A program made the position numbers and the translations under genes. From NCBI GenBank assembly GCA_030267965.1, contig BRYA01001470.1, positions 21,156-50,809 on the forward strand: a stretch of 29,654 bases of DNA, written 5' to 3'. How positions within the stretch are numbered: the stretch's first letter is position 1; the number at the start of each line of letters is the position of its first letter. This DNA is from Triparma columacea (lineage: Eukaryota; Sar; Bolidophyceae; Parmales; Triparmaceae). The notes under the pieces are model-generated. The model worked only from the letters and a program-made list of their open reading frames with translations. It was not told the DNA's origin and did not search any database. This document shows, one piece after another, positions 10,915 to 20,046 of this stretch.

Positions 10915-12839
10915 TTATATAATTTGGGGAAGTAGGGAAGACGCCTTGACGGGAGAAGTGGTAATTTGCGAGAGCTTGTGCCGCTCTTTCTTCGAAAGGA
11001 AGAACTTTTGCTGGTCGAAGCCACTGATTTCGGGAGCGTGATTGCTCGAAGACGGCGGCCCCTTCATGCGCTTCGGTGACCTTTTCTTCACCTTTATTTT
11101 CACGTCCTTTTTCATGTGTCGCATTGCGGCCTCGATTTCAAAGGAATACCGAGAGTTAGGGCTCGCCAGGGGGTCCTGTGAGAGAGAGAAAGGAGTCGCA
11201 CAAACAGTTGGGATAACGCGTGAGAATTATGGAGCGGTTGTCTAGATGTACTGTGTAAGCTTCAATCCTCTTTCACTCTCACCTTGCGCTTCTTAACCTT
11301 CATCGTCTTCGTCTTCTTCTTGCCAAGAGCACGCTCATAGAATGAAACATCAAGGGGCTTCCCCATGGCCATGGCAAGTTTTGGGAAGAGCGTGGAGGCC
11401 GGATTTTCGCCTCGTTCTCTGTGAAGAGCGAAGCGATGAGCAAATGGTTGGGTCTTGTTCGTGGATCATAACGGAGGTTGGGGTAATTCTCACCTAGCTT
11501 GCTTGTCAAGCAGCCTCTGCATCTTCTTCAGCTTCTTCTTCTTCTCTCTCTCCCTCTCAGCAATACGCTTTCTGTAAATGAGAATGTTTTGTTCTCGCTC
11601 TAGCTTGGCCCGCTCTTCCTTCAGGCGTTTCTCCTCTTCTTCCTGCTGCAACCGCTGCTTTCGGGCCTTCGCCATCTTCGCCTTCTTCTTTTTCCACGCG
11701 GTGTGGGCTGCCTTCTTTTCGTGGGCAATAAGGGCGATCCTATCTCTCGCAAACTGCTCTGCCATTTCCTTTGCCCTATGCGCAGCTACAGGGAGGGGGG
11801 GGGTTGAGGGGGGGTGAGGTTCAAGCAATAAACACAGCACTCCACGTAACCCTATAACATTTCTGTCTATTCTCACCTTGCTCACGCTCCTCCCGAACGC
11901 GCCTCTCTTTCTGATCCTTGTCATATCTCTTCTGGGAAAGCTTCGAGTACGCCTGTCTGCAGCGGATCGCCCTCTGAAGCAGCCTGGCCGCCAGGGTATT
12001 AGTCTTGTATGTGCCAAAATTCTGCTGTGCGCTGCGGGCCCTAATTCTGGTCTGGATACTGGTGGCTGCTTTGCTTCTTGTCCTCGCAGCACTAACAGCG
12101 GCTTTGGCCTTTATCCGCCGGATGCAACTCTGAATCATGATGGTTGAACGAAGGGTGGTGCGCTTCTCCGACGTGAATTTAGCAGCCTTCCTCCGGCGTA
12201 CCTGGCTCTGGAGGGTCGTTGCTGCTCGTTTTCGTTCCCTCTTGGTCTTCACCGAGAAGCGGGCATTGCTACACCTGGCGAAACACTGTATTAGGAGAGC
12301 TGCATCATACTCCATCCTTGCCTTCTTCTCCCGAAGAGCCCGGGCCTCGACAACCCACACCCAGGTTAGGCGCAGCTGCAACAGCCAACATAAAAGAAGG
12401 AAAGCGACGAGCGAAAGGGTTTAGTTAGGATGGGATGGGGATGCGTATTGGTGCAGAAGTGTGGCCTCTACTCACCTCTCCAGATACGAGCTCAAGACCA
12501 TTCAGGATGCGATTGTAGAGGATGTCCTTGTGCTTAGCCTGGAAATGGAGCGGGGAGTTAGGGCGAGGGGACGGGGGGCTCGATAAACTGGCTGCCAGAA
12601 CTACTCACTTTCAACGAAGAAAACTTTCCGAACCCAAAAGAACGCCAATCCTCCGGGAGTACCGGAGCTGTGTCATAAAATCGATCTGAAAGAGGATCGT
12701 GACCCCTTATAACGAGCCCCCCTGCAGTTTTCTCCGGTATGAAGCAGATTGTGAGCAAAGTGTCGCCACACTTCTTCTGAAAGGTTGGGGTTTTCAGGTT
12801 GGGGAAGCGCTTCTTGAACGCATCGGGATGCTCGCTCAT
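10915..12839 (-). CDS. Protein with five IQ motifs and coiled coil
   Basis: Six exons on the minus strand: 12609-12839, 12476-12538, 11877-12375, 11494-11785, 11283-11418 and 10915-11175; all phases agree and give 493 aa. Exon 3 encodes five IQ motifs with the IQ/LQ pair at residues 127, 153, 179, 205 and 231 (for example LLIQCFARCSNARF, IMIQSCIRRIKAK, TSIQTRIRARSAQQNF), an exact 26-residue period. IQ motifs bind calmodulin or centrin-like light chains. Residues about 245-360 are a Lys/Glu/Arg-rich helix, likely coiled coil, and the tail is basic. The first 98 residues contain a short folded-looking segment (DTLLTICFIPEKTAGGLVI) that I do not recognise. No motor domain is present, so this is not a myosin; a centriolar or axonemal role is possible. 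The start is the first ATG at 12839. The gene is divergent from phytochelatin synthase. Confidence 0.82.
11786..11876 (-). other. Intron 3 of the IQ gene, related 5' head
   Basis: A 91-nt intron on the minus strand that begins GTGAGAATAGACAGAAATG, sharing GTGAGAATAGACA with both introns of the gene at 51-1741, 11 kb away and on the other strand. It ends in a C-rich tract and CTGTAG. Confidence 0.8.
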
Positions 12840-13226
12840 CCGAACAGGCGACTTGGTTGAAGCCTATGGCGGTGGAAGTTGATGACGGCGGAAGGGGGCA
12901 GGGCCACTAACCCAAAATTGGGCAACGGTACGAAAAAGAAGAAGGGGCAAGGATTGCAAAAGGCAATTTTTTTGTAAGCGACCTAGATTGTTTACCGCGG
13001 CAATCCCCATGGAGCAACATGGGGTAACCCAAGGTACCGAAACCAAATTGTGATTTCGTGACCAAACTTGCTGCGCCTCAAATTCTGTATGTTGTATGTC
13101 AGCTGCTTCGAGATTGACGACAAAACGACGGACTTAACAAATATTTTGGGCTCCACTTACTTGTAGCAACCGGAAGCAATAATTTTCGTTCATTTTGAAG
13201 CGCAATACCCAGCTGTCAAAACCATA
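12840..13226. promoter_or_regulatory. Divergent intergenic region, IQ gene and phytochelatin synthase
   Basis: 387 bp between two start codons. It must hold both promoters and leaders. I see no open frame of interest, no repeat and no convincing TATA box or metal-response element. Confidence 0.45.
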
Positions 13227-14647
13227 ATGTATGTGGCAGCAAAAAAGCGTGTTCGGCACCAGTCCAGGAACCAGACCACCAAAAAAATAGGGATGCTCAA
13301 TTTAGGGCGTGTTGCTCTGCGGGTACCGAGGCGCCGACTGGGAATCGCATCCTCAATGGTTTCTGCCCCCCGCCTCGAAGATCGTAATACATGGGATAAG
13401 GCTGAAATTAGCTTTCCCTCTCCTGACCCTCCCGCTGTCCAGTCACCTCTTGGTGAGCCAGTCCAAGCTGTTGACGTTAGTCCTCCTCCCAAGTGGTCTT
13501 TCCATGGTAGACCACTCCCTCAGAACCTAATTAGCTTGTCTAGCCCAAAGGGTAGACGAATTTTCAAGGAGACGCTAAATGGGTCAGAGAACATGGTGAG
13601 TGTTTGCCCCTTGTGGTTGTTTTTCGCGGAGTTTTCAACGTTGTAATACATTCTCTTATGTATATATGTCCCCAAATCCCGCAACCTCTCCCATTTAAGC
13701 TTCCCTCACCCTCTTATCTCTCTCCCCTTCCCCCCTTTTTTCACCACCACCTCTCACAGAACATTTACTTTCCACTGACGGAGCAGTTCCTGACGCAGAG
13801 CGAGCCGGCCTACTGTGGATTGACCAGCCTTGCAATGGGCCTGAACGCCCTCAACGTGGATCCTCTGACCTTCAGGTGGAAGGGGGGCTGGAGGTGGTTC
13901 ACTGAAGATGTGTTCTTTGCCAACTGCTTCATGCCGAGCAGGGACATTGTGAAAAGGGAGGGCATCACAATGGACGATTTCTTGAGGCTGGGCAGGAGCC
14001 ACGACCTGCAGGTCGACATCTTTAGGGTGGGGGAGGGTGGGAAGGGTGGGAAGGGTGAAGGCGAGCAGCAGGGTTTGGCCAACTTCAGAAGTAGAATACT
14101 AGAGTGCGTCAAAGGGGGGGCGGAAGAATGGAATAACGAAGATAATAAAAACGACAGCGAAGATTGCGACAATTGCCAGTCAGCCGCGTGCGATGGAATT
14201 GATGAGTGCACCTCAGACATCGACAGGGCACGATCCACCATCATGGTAGTATCATTCGATAGGGCGTCATTGGGGCAGACGGGGGAGGGCCACTTCTCCC
14301 CGATCGGAGGCTACGACGTCAAGGGCGATAGGGTGCTAATCTTGGATGTGGCCAGGTTCAAGTACCCTCCCTACTGGGTCTCGGTGGAGAGCCTCTGGGA
14401 GGCCATGAAACCCAAGGACAAGGCAACAGGGAAGAGCAGGGGCTACTTCGTGATGAGGAGGACCGATTTGGATGGTTTGGCAGATGCATTTGGCGTTGAG
14501 AGGAAGTTAGAGGCTGCAGAAATTCCAACCTTTGACGAGATTGAGGGGAGGGGCTGCCCAATGGCCAAGATTGCGGAGGAGTTCGGGGGGGACCGGGGGG
14601 GGGGGTCTGCTGCCAAACGACGAACAAATAAGGGCAACATAACATAA
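13227..14647 (+). CDS. PCS: Phytochelatin synthase (glutathione gamma-glutamylcysteinyltransferase)
   Basis: Exons 13227-13595 and 13760-14647 (intron 164 nt, phase 0) encode 418 aa. The enzyme is a papain-like transpeptidase that makes metal-binding phytochelatins from glutathione. The family signature is clear: GRRIFKETL, SEPAYCGLTSLAMGLNAL with the catalytic Cys (C142), FRWKGGWRWFTEDVF, GHFSPIGGYDV with the His (H301), and LILDVARFKYPPYWV with the Asp (D319). The Cys-His spacing is 159 residues against about 106 in the plant enzyme, because of an insertion rich in Gly, acidic residues and cysteines (C259, C262, C267, C273). The plant-type Cys-rich C-terminal domain is missing; only about 70 residues follow the catalytic core. 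About 90 residues precede the core; the first 45 are Arg/Lys-rich and could be an organelle targeting peptide. An internal ATG at 13293 is an alternative start. Confidence 0.93.
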
Positions 14648-14765
14648 GTTTTGAACAAAACGTGAACAAAACGTTCTTATACAAATTTCACTTTGTTTTA
14701 ATTTTGGAAAATTGGAGTTCTCAGGGGGCCGATCCTGAGTCTCCGATCTTCTCTTATTAGCTGCC
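14648..14765. other. Short spacer between phytochelatin synthase and HIR genes
   Basis: Holds the 3' end of phytochelatin synthase and the presumed promoter and leader of the HIR gene. This is the only tandem, same-strand pair in the window. A small inverted repeat (CTCAGG/CCTGAG) lies around 14721-14740; otherwise I see nothing. Confidence 0.4.
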
Positions 14766-16140
14766 ATGTAAGATCCTGGGCTCTGGAGGACGGGTTGGTA
14801 TTTTGACGCGCACTCCGGAAGTATCTTAGTGTCAGATGGGACTTGAGCCGTCCAACTCGCTCCGGGGGCGTTGATTAGGGATTAAACCAGGCCATAAAGC
14901 TCGGGTCTCTCGTCTTGGTCTTGGGCTGTGTTTTTGGGCCTCTCTCGACCACAGACCTAACCCCCCCCNNNNNNNNNNNNNNNNNCCCCCCCCCCGTCCC
15001 CGCGCGCCTTTCAGGTCGAGTTGTTTTTGCATTGTGTGCGTCAGCACACAGTCTGTGGCTGTTGTCGAGCAATGTAGTACCTTTCAGAACATCCTCCCTG
15101 CTGGTCCCAACTTCATGCTTTGGCCCATCGCGCAGGTTGCCGGAGTTCTGTCCCTCCGTATCCAGCAGCTCGATGTTATTTGTGAGACCAAGACGAAAGA
15201 CAACGTGTTTGTTCAGGTTGCTGTTTCAGTCCAGTACAGGGTGCTCACGGAGAAGGTGAGATTTTGGGGGGATGAAGGGGAGGGAGGGAGGGAGGGGGGG
15301 GGGGGAGGGGAGGAGGAGCTCAATACGCAACTCATCCACTGATTTGCGCTGAGTGAGCAAAGCAAGGGAGTCGCTGGGGTTCGGAAGTGTGGCTTGGCTC
15401 GGCTTTGTTGAGGCATGGGTCAGACACTGGGTCGTGGCTTATTACATGAGGACGTCGCTTTGGCACTTTATAACTCTTTTTCTCTCCACACTCACCCTCA
15501 CCTGTCGTCGCCCCGCTCTTCCTAGACTTACGATGCCTTCTACAAGCTCACCGACCCCATCGAGCAGATCAGGAGCTACGTCTACGACGTGATCCGTTCC
15601 ACCGTACCCAAGATGGAGCTCGACAAGGCCTTTGAGTCTAAGGCTGACATCGCCGATGCGTGCCAGGACCAGCTTCAGAAGGTCATGAACGACTATGGTT
15701 ACGAGATCATGGAGTCCCTTGTCACGGACCTCAGCCCAGATTCAAGGGTCAAGGCCAGTATGAACGAGATCAACGCTAGCAAGAGGCTCAAGATGGCATC
15801 CATGCACAAGGCCGACGCCGACAAGATCCGCCAGGTCAAAGCAGCCGAGGCCGAGGCCGAGAGCAGGTACCTCAGCGGAGTGGGTGTTGCAAGGCAGAGG
15901 AAGGCCATTGTCGACGGCCTTCAGCAGTCCATCAACGACTTCAAGTCCGACGTCAAGGGCACGAGCCCAAGGGATGTCATGGATCTCCTGCTGCTGACGC
16001 AGTACTTTGACCTCCTGAGGGACGTTGGGGCCAACACTATCTTCATGCAGCACGAGCCCGACGCCGTCGTGAACCTTCAGAGGCAGGTCAACGGGGGATT
16101 CATGAAGCCAACCAAGGGTGGCATGTTCGGCGGGAAGTAA
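14766..16140 (+). CDS. HIR: HIR-type SPFH/prohibitin-domain membrane-associated protein
   Basis: Clear exons are 15015-15255 and 15526-16140. The protein aligns by eye end to end with plant hypersensitive-induced reaction (HIR) proteins: SVAVVEQ, VLSLRIQQLDVICETKTKDN, VFVQVAVSVQYRVL, YDAFYKLTDPIEQIRSYVYD, ESLVTDLSPDSRVKASMNEI, ESRYLSGVGVARQRKAIVDG and VMDLLLLTQYFDLLRD. SPFH proteins oligomerise on membrane microdomains. Exon 15015 begins with G completing a codon, then SSCFCIVCV; alignment to HIR shows that only the initial Met is missing. The sole upstream AT followed by a good donor is at 14766-14767 (AT|GTAAG), so the start codon appears split by an intron (14768-15014) that contains the assembly gap. 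This gives 285 aa, the usual HIR length. Cysteines 4, 6 and 9 may be acylated in place of the N-terminal glycine myristoylated in plants. The body is certain; the first exon is predicted. Confidence 0.88.
14969..14985. other. Assembly gap (17 N)
   Basis: Seventeen N flanked by C runs on both sides. The true length is probably unknown. It lies in the predicted first intron of the HIR gene, just after a CTAAC branch-like motif (about 14957). Confidence 0.97.
15267..15320 (+). repeat. G-rich low-complexity tract in HIR intron
   Basis: Runs of GGGA and poly-G within the 270-nt intron 15256-15525. It could form G-quadruplexes, or it may simply be slippage-prone simple sequence. Confidence 0.8.
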
Positions 16141-16375
16141 TTTCATTTGACGGTTGAATTTTATATGGGGGTTGGTAGGGTAGGGGAGAGCCCATCCCGG
16201 AGAGGAGTAAACGAAATTTGAAATCAAACCAGAGGAAAAATAGAAAGAGAATTTTATCGCACAAAATTTTTGTTACGGCGCCGGTGTGTTTAAAGATGCC
16301 TGCAGTGTGTGTCCATATGTGTTTTCACCTATTGACAAAATTTACAGGAATTCAAAACGCCCCCCCCCATCAACT

Positions 16376-17056
16376 TCAGCAGCCGCAGATGTACTGTCCT
16401 ATATAGTAGCAGTGGTCGCTTGGCCACTCATATAGCTCCTGGTCCGAGCAGTTGTTGTCTTCCCCTGTCCCATCACACTCTACATACGAGCTGGAGTCCT
16501 CCGAATCGTACCATATCTCGTGCGGCGTGTGCTTGAAGCCCATCCACTCGTAGGGGAGGTGGGGGACGATGTCCCTGTAGTGCACGACGCGGGTGTGGGG
16601 GATGTCCGCGGATACGAAGGAGGAGGCAAAGGCGGGGTTGCCGACGCGGGGGACGCCAAAGGTGAAGAGGGAGGAGAGGTGGAAGAAGTCGAGCTCGGGG
16701 ATGGACTTTGTCACCAGAAGGTCGTAGGCGAAGAACACCATGTTCGCGCCGCCTGAGGAGTGGCCAGTCAGAACTAACTTGGTGGTCGGGTGGAGGGAGT
16801 ACTGGGAGAGCAGGGCGTGGACCATCGGGTCGCGGAGAGCCAAATACTCGCTATAGAAGCCCTTGTGAACCTTGACGGACGAGTCGGAGTAAGGGGAGGT
16901 CTTCACTGCGTCAATGTTGTCGATCCAGTTGGGAATGTCATCAGAACCACGCACTGTCAAAACTATGGAATCTGTAAGACTAAGGGTGGGTGGCGAGCAG
17001 TGTGGGAGAAGAGTAAGGGGGAGGTTAGTTCAAAGTCGAAGATTTGGATGATTTTT

Positions 17057-17089
<33 letters not shown>

Positions 17090-17431
17090 CGCCGTAATGA
17101 CACTGTGAGGGCTCTGGTTTGATCCTGGTAGTCAGTGTCAATCGGACAATCCTCTAGAACCAGTGAAATTTGTCTTGTAATCGCTGATATTATGACCTCA
17201 CCTATCGTAAGCGGTGTAAAATAATAGACTGCTGTTTGTCCAAACCTTTCCAATTTGAACTTCAGGTATGGCATCAGCGTGAAAACTGTCCTTATTCTCA
17301 ATCTTGGTTTTGCTGCAATATGTGAGTCCGGATATTGCCACATTACGTAATGCTTCTGACTCATCATAGGAATATATCGATACAATAAGTAACGCAAACA
17401 CAAACACTATGCATACGTTAATAATACTCAT
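16376..17431 (-). CDS. Secreted class 3 lipase (alpha/beta hydrolase)
   Basis: Exons 17202-17431 and 16376-16979 on the minus strand encode 277 aa. An N-terminal hydrophobic signal peptide (MSIINVCIVFVFALLIVSIYS) predicts secretion. Class 3 lipase landmarks: YDSLTDSIVLTVRGSDDIPN, nucleophile elbow LTGHSSGG (S151), FTFGVPRVGNPAF, acid VVHYRDIVPHLP (D213), and the C-terminal HEIWYD...DHCYYIG with H266. The conserved Cys-rich end (VECDGTGEDNNCSDQELY) is present and probably disulfide-bonded. The acceptor was chosen as CTTAG at 16980: the nearby CTTACAG and CCATAG sites break the frame, while CTTAG gives a continuous protein. Substrates are probably acylglycerols or similar esters; the exact one is unknown. 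The 222-nt intron holds a GTA microsatellite. Confidence 0.9.
17057..17089 (+). repeat. (GTA)11 microsatellite in lipase intron
   Basis: Eleven perfect GTA units (TAC on the coding strand) in the middle of the lipase intron, likely length-polymorphic. Confidence 0.95.
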
Positions 17432-17783
17432 AACGTCACCACAAAGGGTGTAAATATAACCAATAAGAAATGTTTTTAACTTCGCTCACCATTTCACCAG
17501 AAGCGAGCGAAGGGTCCGATTGAGAAGCAAAAGGAGCAGTGGGCTACAGCCAACTCCACTCCAAGCGCTCAATACAATATATAATTCTTAACATAGATTA
17601 ATTTGAGATCCCATACTCCTGATATCGTTCTTTAATCAACTAAATCCATCGAATAAGTTGATTTAAATTTGAGTTTACGACAAGCTCGACAGCGAAACAT
17701 AGGAAAACAACCACAATAACAACACTTACGCAAGAAATTTACACACACACACCCCACTAGATACACGAATAAATACAATCAAC
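17432..17783. promoter_or_regulatory. Divergent intergenic region, lipase and DNAAF11
   Basis: 352 bp, AT-rich compared with the genes. It holds an inverted repeat with 8-bp arms CTTCGCTC (17480-17487) and GAGCGAAG (17505-17512), a TATATAA at 17578-17584 about 200 bp before the DNAAF11 start, and an ACACACACAC run just upstream of 17756. No coding sequence or RNA gene was recognised. Confidence 0.5.
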
Positions 17784-19667
17784 ATGGCTACCATAACAAG
17801 AGAGCTTCTAAGGAAGAGATCAGAGCATAATGAATGCATGATTTCCACCATGGAGGAGGTGAGAACTGAGCCTCAACTGCGGAGGAAAGGAGACCTCAAG
17901 TTGGAATAGGAAGGCCACGCCGATCAGGAGGCAGCCCTAAAGACTTCGCTTCGCCTTTGCTAATTCTCTCCTCTCCTCCCCCCACCCTCCCCCCACCCTC
18001 TCCCCACCCTCTCCCCAGCTGACGCTGCACCAGGAGGAGCTCGTGTCAATCGACGAGTGCCTAGGGCAGAGCTGCCGCCACCTCAAGATCCTCCTTCTTC
18101 AGAACAACATCATCAATAAGATGGAGAACCTGCACCACCTCAAGTGCCTAGAGTACCTCAACCTTGCCCTCAACAACATCAGAAAGATAGAGGGAGTGGA
18201 AAGGTGTGAGTTCCTGAACAAGGTGAGCGGGATGAGACCTGTAGCAGAATAGCAGCAGCGGCAGGCCAACTTCACGTACCGGCTTCTACAACCCTACAAC
18301 CTCTCCAACTCTCTGACATCTCCCGCCCCCCACCCCCACCCCCACCCCCCAGCTTGACCTCACCATAAATTTCATCGACCTGGACGATTTGGAGTCGAGC
18401 ATCGACAATTTGGTAGATCGTGCCCACCTCGCCGACCTCTTCATGATGGGCAACCCCTGTGAGCAGGACTGGAAGGGCTTCAAGAACTACGTGATTGCGA
18501 GGCTCCCCCAGCTCAAGCAGCTCGACGGGACGGAGATCACCCGAAGCATGAGGATCACGGCAACCCAGCAGCTCCCGGCGCTGGTCAACGAGCTTAGGGG
18601 CCTGGCAAAGAAGAGGGCGGAGAAGAGGATGGAGGAGGAGAAGGTCAAGGAGGAGGAGAGAAGGGCGAAGGAAGAGAAGAAGAGGAGGAAGGAGGAGAAG
18701 ATGGAGGCCATCGAGAGCGGAAAGGTCGTCGTCGAGGACGTGGGGGAGAGCAGCGAGGAGGAGGATGAGGAGCTCACGGGCCACACCCCGGAGGTCAGAA
18801 ACGAGATCTACAAGGAGATGGCAGAACAGAAGGCAGAAAAGGAGGCTAGGGAAAAAGAGAACCAACCACAGTACAGGGGAGAGAAAGAGTTCGAGGCAGA
18901 GCAGAAGGAGACCATCTCAAAGGCCAGGTCTCGTGAGGATCGCGGCGAGATCAGGCAGTGCAACGAGGGCAAGTGGCCGTTCGTCTTTGACGAGGACTCC
19001 AAGAAGGGCTACGTCCTCCTAGACGTCACGGTTCAGAAGCACTTGAGCAGCTCGCTGATCGACGTGGACGTGAACCCGGATTACGTCAGCATCGTCATTA
19101 AGAGCAAGGTACTTAGACTCGTGCTACCGGCGGAGGTGGAGGCGGAGGGGGCGGTGGCAAGCAGGAGCAAGGTGAGGGGGACGACCGGGGGCGCCGAGAA
19201 AAGGCACGGGCAGGAAAAAATTGCAGGGCCGACTCACCGCATGTCTGACCAACATCTAACTAAACCCCCCTCCCTCTCTCTCTCTCTCTCAGACGACGGG
19301 ACATTTGTTGGTGACCATGAAGAAGGTGGACCCAAACGAGAACATGGTCGCCCTCCGTGCCGCCCGCAAGCACGCCGAGAAGAAGGTCGCCGAAGAGCGG
19401 AAGAGGATCGCCGACTCGAGGGCGGCTAAGGAGGGCAAGAAGCTGGGGGCTCAGATTCTGCTCAGCGGGAGCGTGCAAATCGAGGGGATGGTGAGCAGGA
19501 GCAAGGGGGGGGTGGGAGTTAAGGACAAGGGGGACATCAGGATGGACGAGGTCAAGACCGTCGTTAAAAATATAGAGAAAGAGGAGGTTGGGGTGAAGAA
19601 GAGCATCAAAATGGTGGAAGACGACAGCAGCGACGAAGAGGATGAAGAGCCACCTCCCATCTTCTAA
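17784..19667 (+). CDS. DNAAF11: Dynein axonemal assembly factor 11 (LRRC6/TilB)
   Basis: Four exons, 17784-17858, 18019-18222, 18353-19171 and 19293-19667, all phase 0, encode 490 aa. Residues 1-165 match the TilB/LRRC6 N-terminus: ITRELLRKRSEHNECMISTM, then LRRs LKILLLQNNIINKMENL, LEYLNLALNNIRKIEGV, LDLTINFIDLDDL, FMMGNPCEQDWKGFKNYV and LPQLKQLDGTEI. A long Glu/Lys-rich helix (about 190-290) leads to a CS/p23-like domain (about 298-378: KWPFVFDEDSKKGYVLLDV, NPDYVSIVIKSK, TTGHLLVTMKKV). The tail is acidic (DDSSDEEDEEPPPIF). The protein works in the cytoplasm with chaperones to preassemble outer and inner dynein arms, so its presence points to motile flagella. The start ATG at 17784 gives the exact family N-terminus. 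Confidence 0.95.
17976..18018 (+). repeat. C-rich tandem tract at intron 1 acceptor of DNAAF11
   Basis: Repeats of roughly 11 bp (CCCCACCCTCT-like) run up to the acceptor CCCCAG. A comparable CCCCCA tract precedes the next acceptor (18326-18352) and a CT repeat the third (about 19271-19290), so all three introns have simple-sequence pyrimidine tracts. Confidence 0.8.
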
Positions 19668-20046
19668 AAGGGCTAACCTGTCGTTTCGTGTAGAGGGATG
19701 GGAGAGCGGCAGGCAAGCTGAGCGATGCGTAAATAACGCCAGAAGTTTGAGAAGAAATACGTGATGTGGGGTTAAATCTATTGACGTTCACCTTGGAGGG
19801 GGTGGGAAGGAGGAGAGGATCAATGTATATTCCCCCTTCGGCTGAACGAAGAAGATTCCCTTAAAAAATTGATGATATGCTCATTATTAGCTGCCCCCCC
19901 CTCATCGTCAACATTCGTTTTTATGCAAGGCAGCACCCACCTTGCTTTGGACAACCCCCCCAGGGAATGCATCCTCATTTTACGCCCAGTTTCCAGCCAA
20001 CGTCCTCCCCTCCCCCCCTATCCCCCCCTCCTTCACCCCCTCCTAT
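19668..20046. other. Convergent intergenic region, DNAAF11 and UMP synthase
   Basis: 379 bp between two stop codons. It contains the two 3' ends and C-rich tracts (about 19891-19900 and 20008-20041). No gene or structured RNA was recognised. Confidence 0.5.

Noticed and set aside
16963..17403. Minus-strand frame with poly-Thr across the lipase intron
   Set aside because: It reads through the donor at 17201 and the GTA microsatellite; splicing gives the conserved lipase instead.
17510..17580. Possible tRNA or small RNA in the lipase/DNAAF11 spacer
   Set aside because: No cloverleaf, A box or B box could be assembled.
18326..18352. CCCCCA tract as telomeric repeat
   Set aside because: Only a few irregular units at an intron acceptor inside a gene; best explained as a pyrimidine tract.
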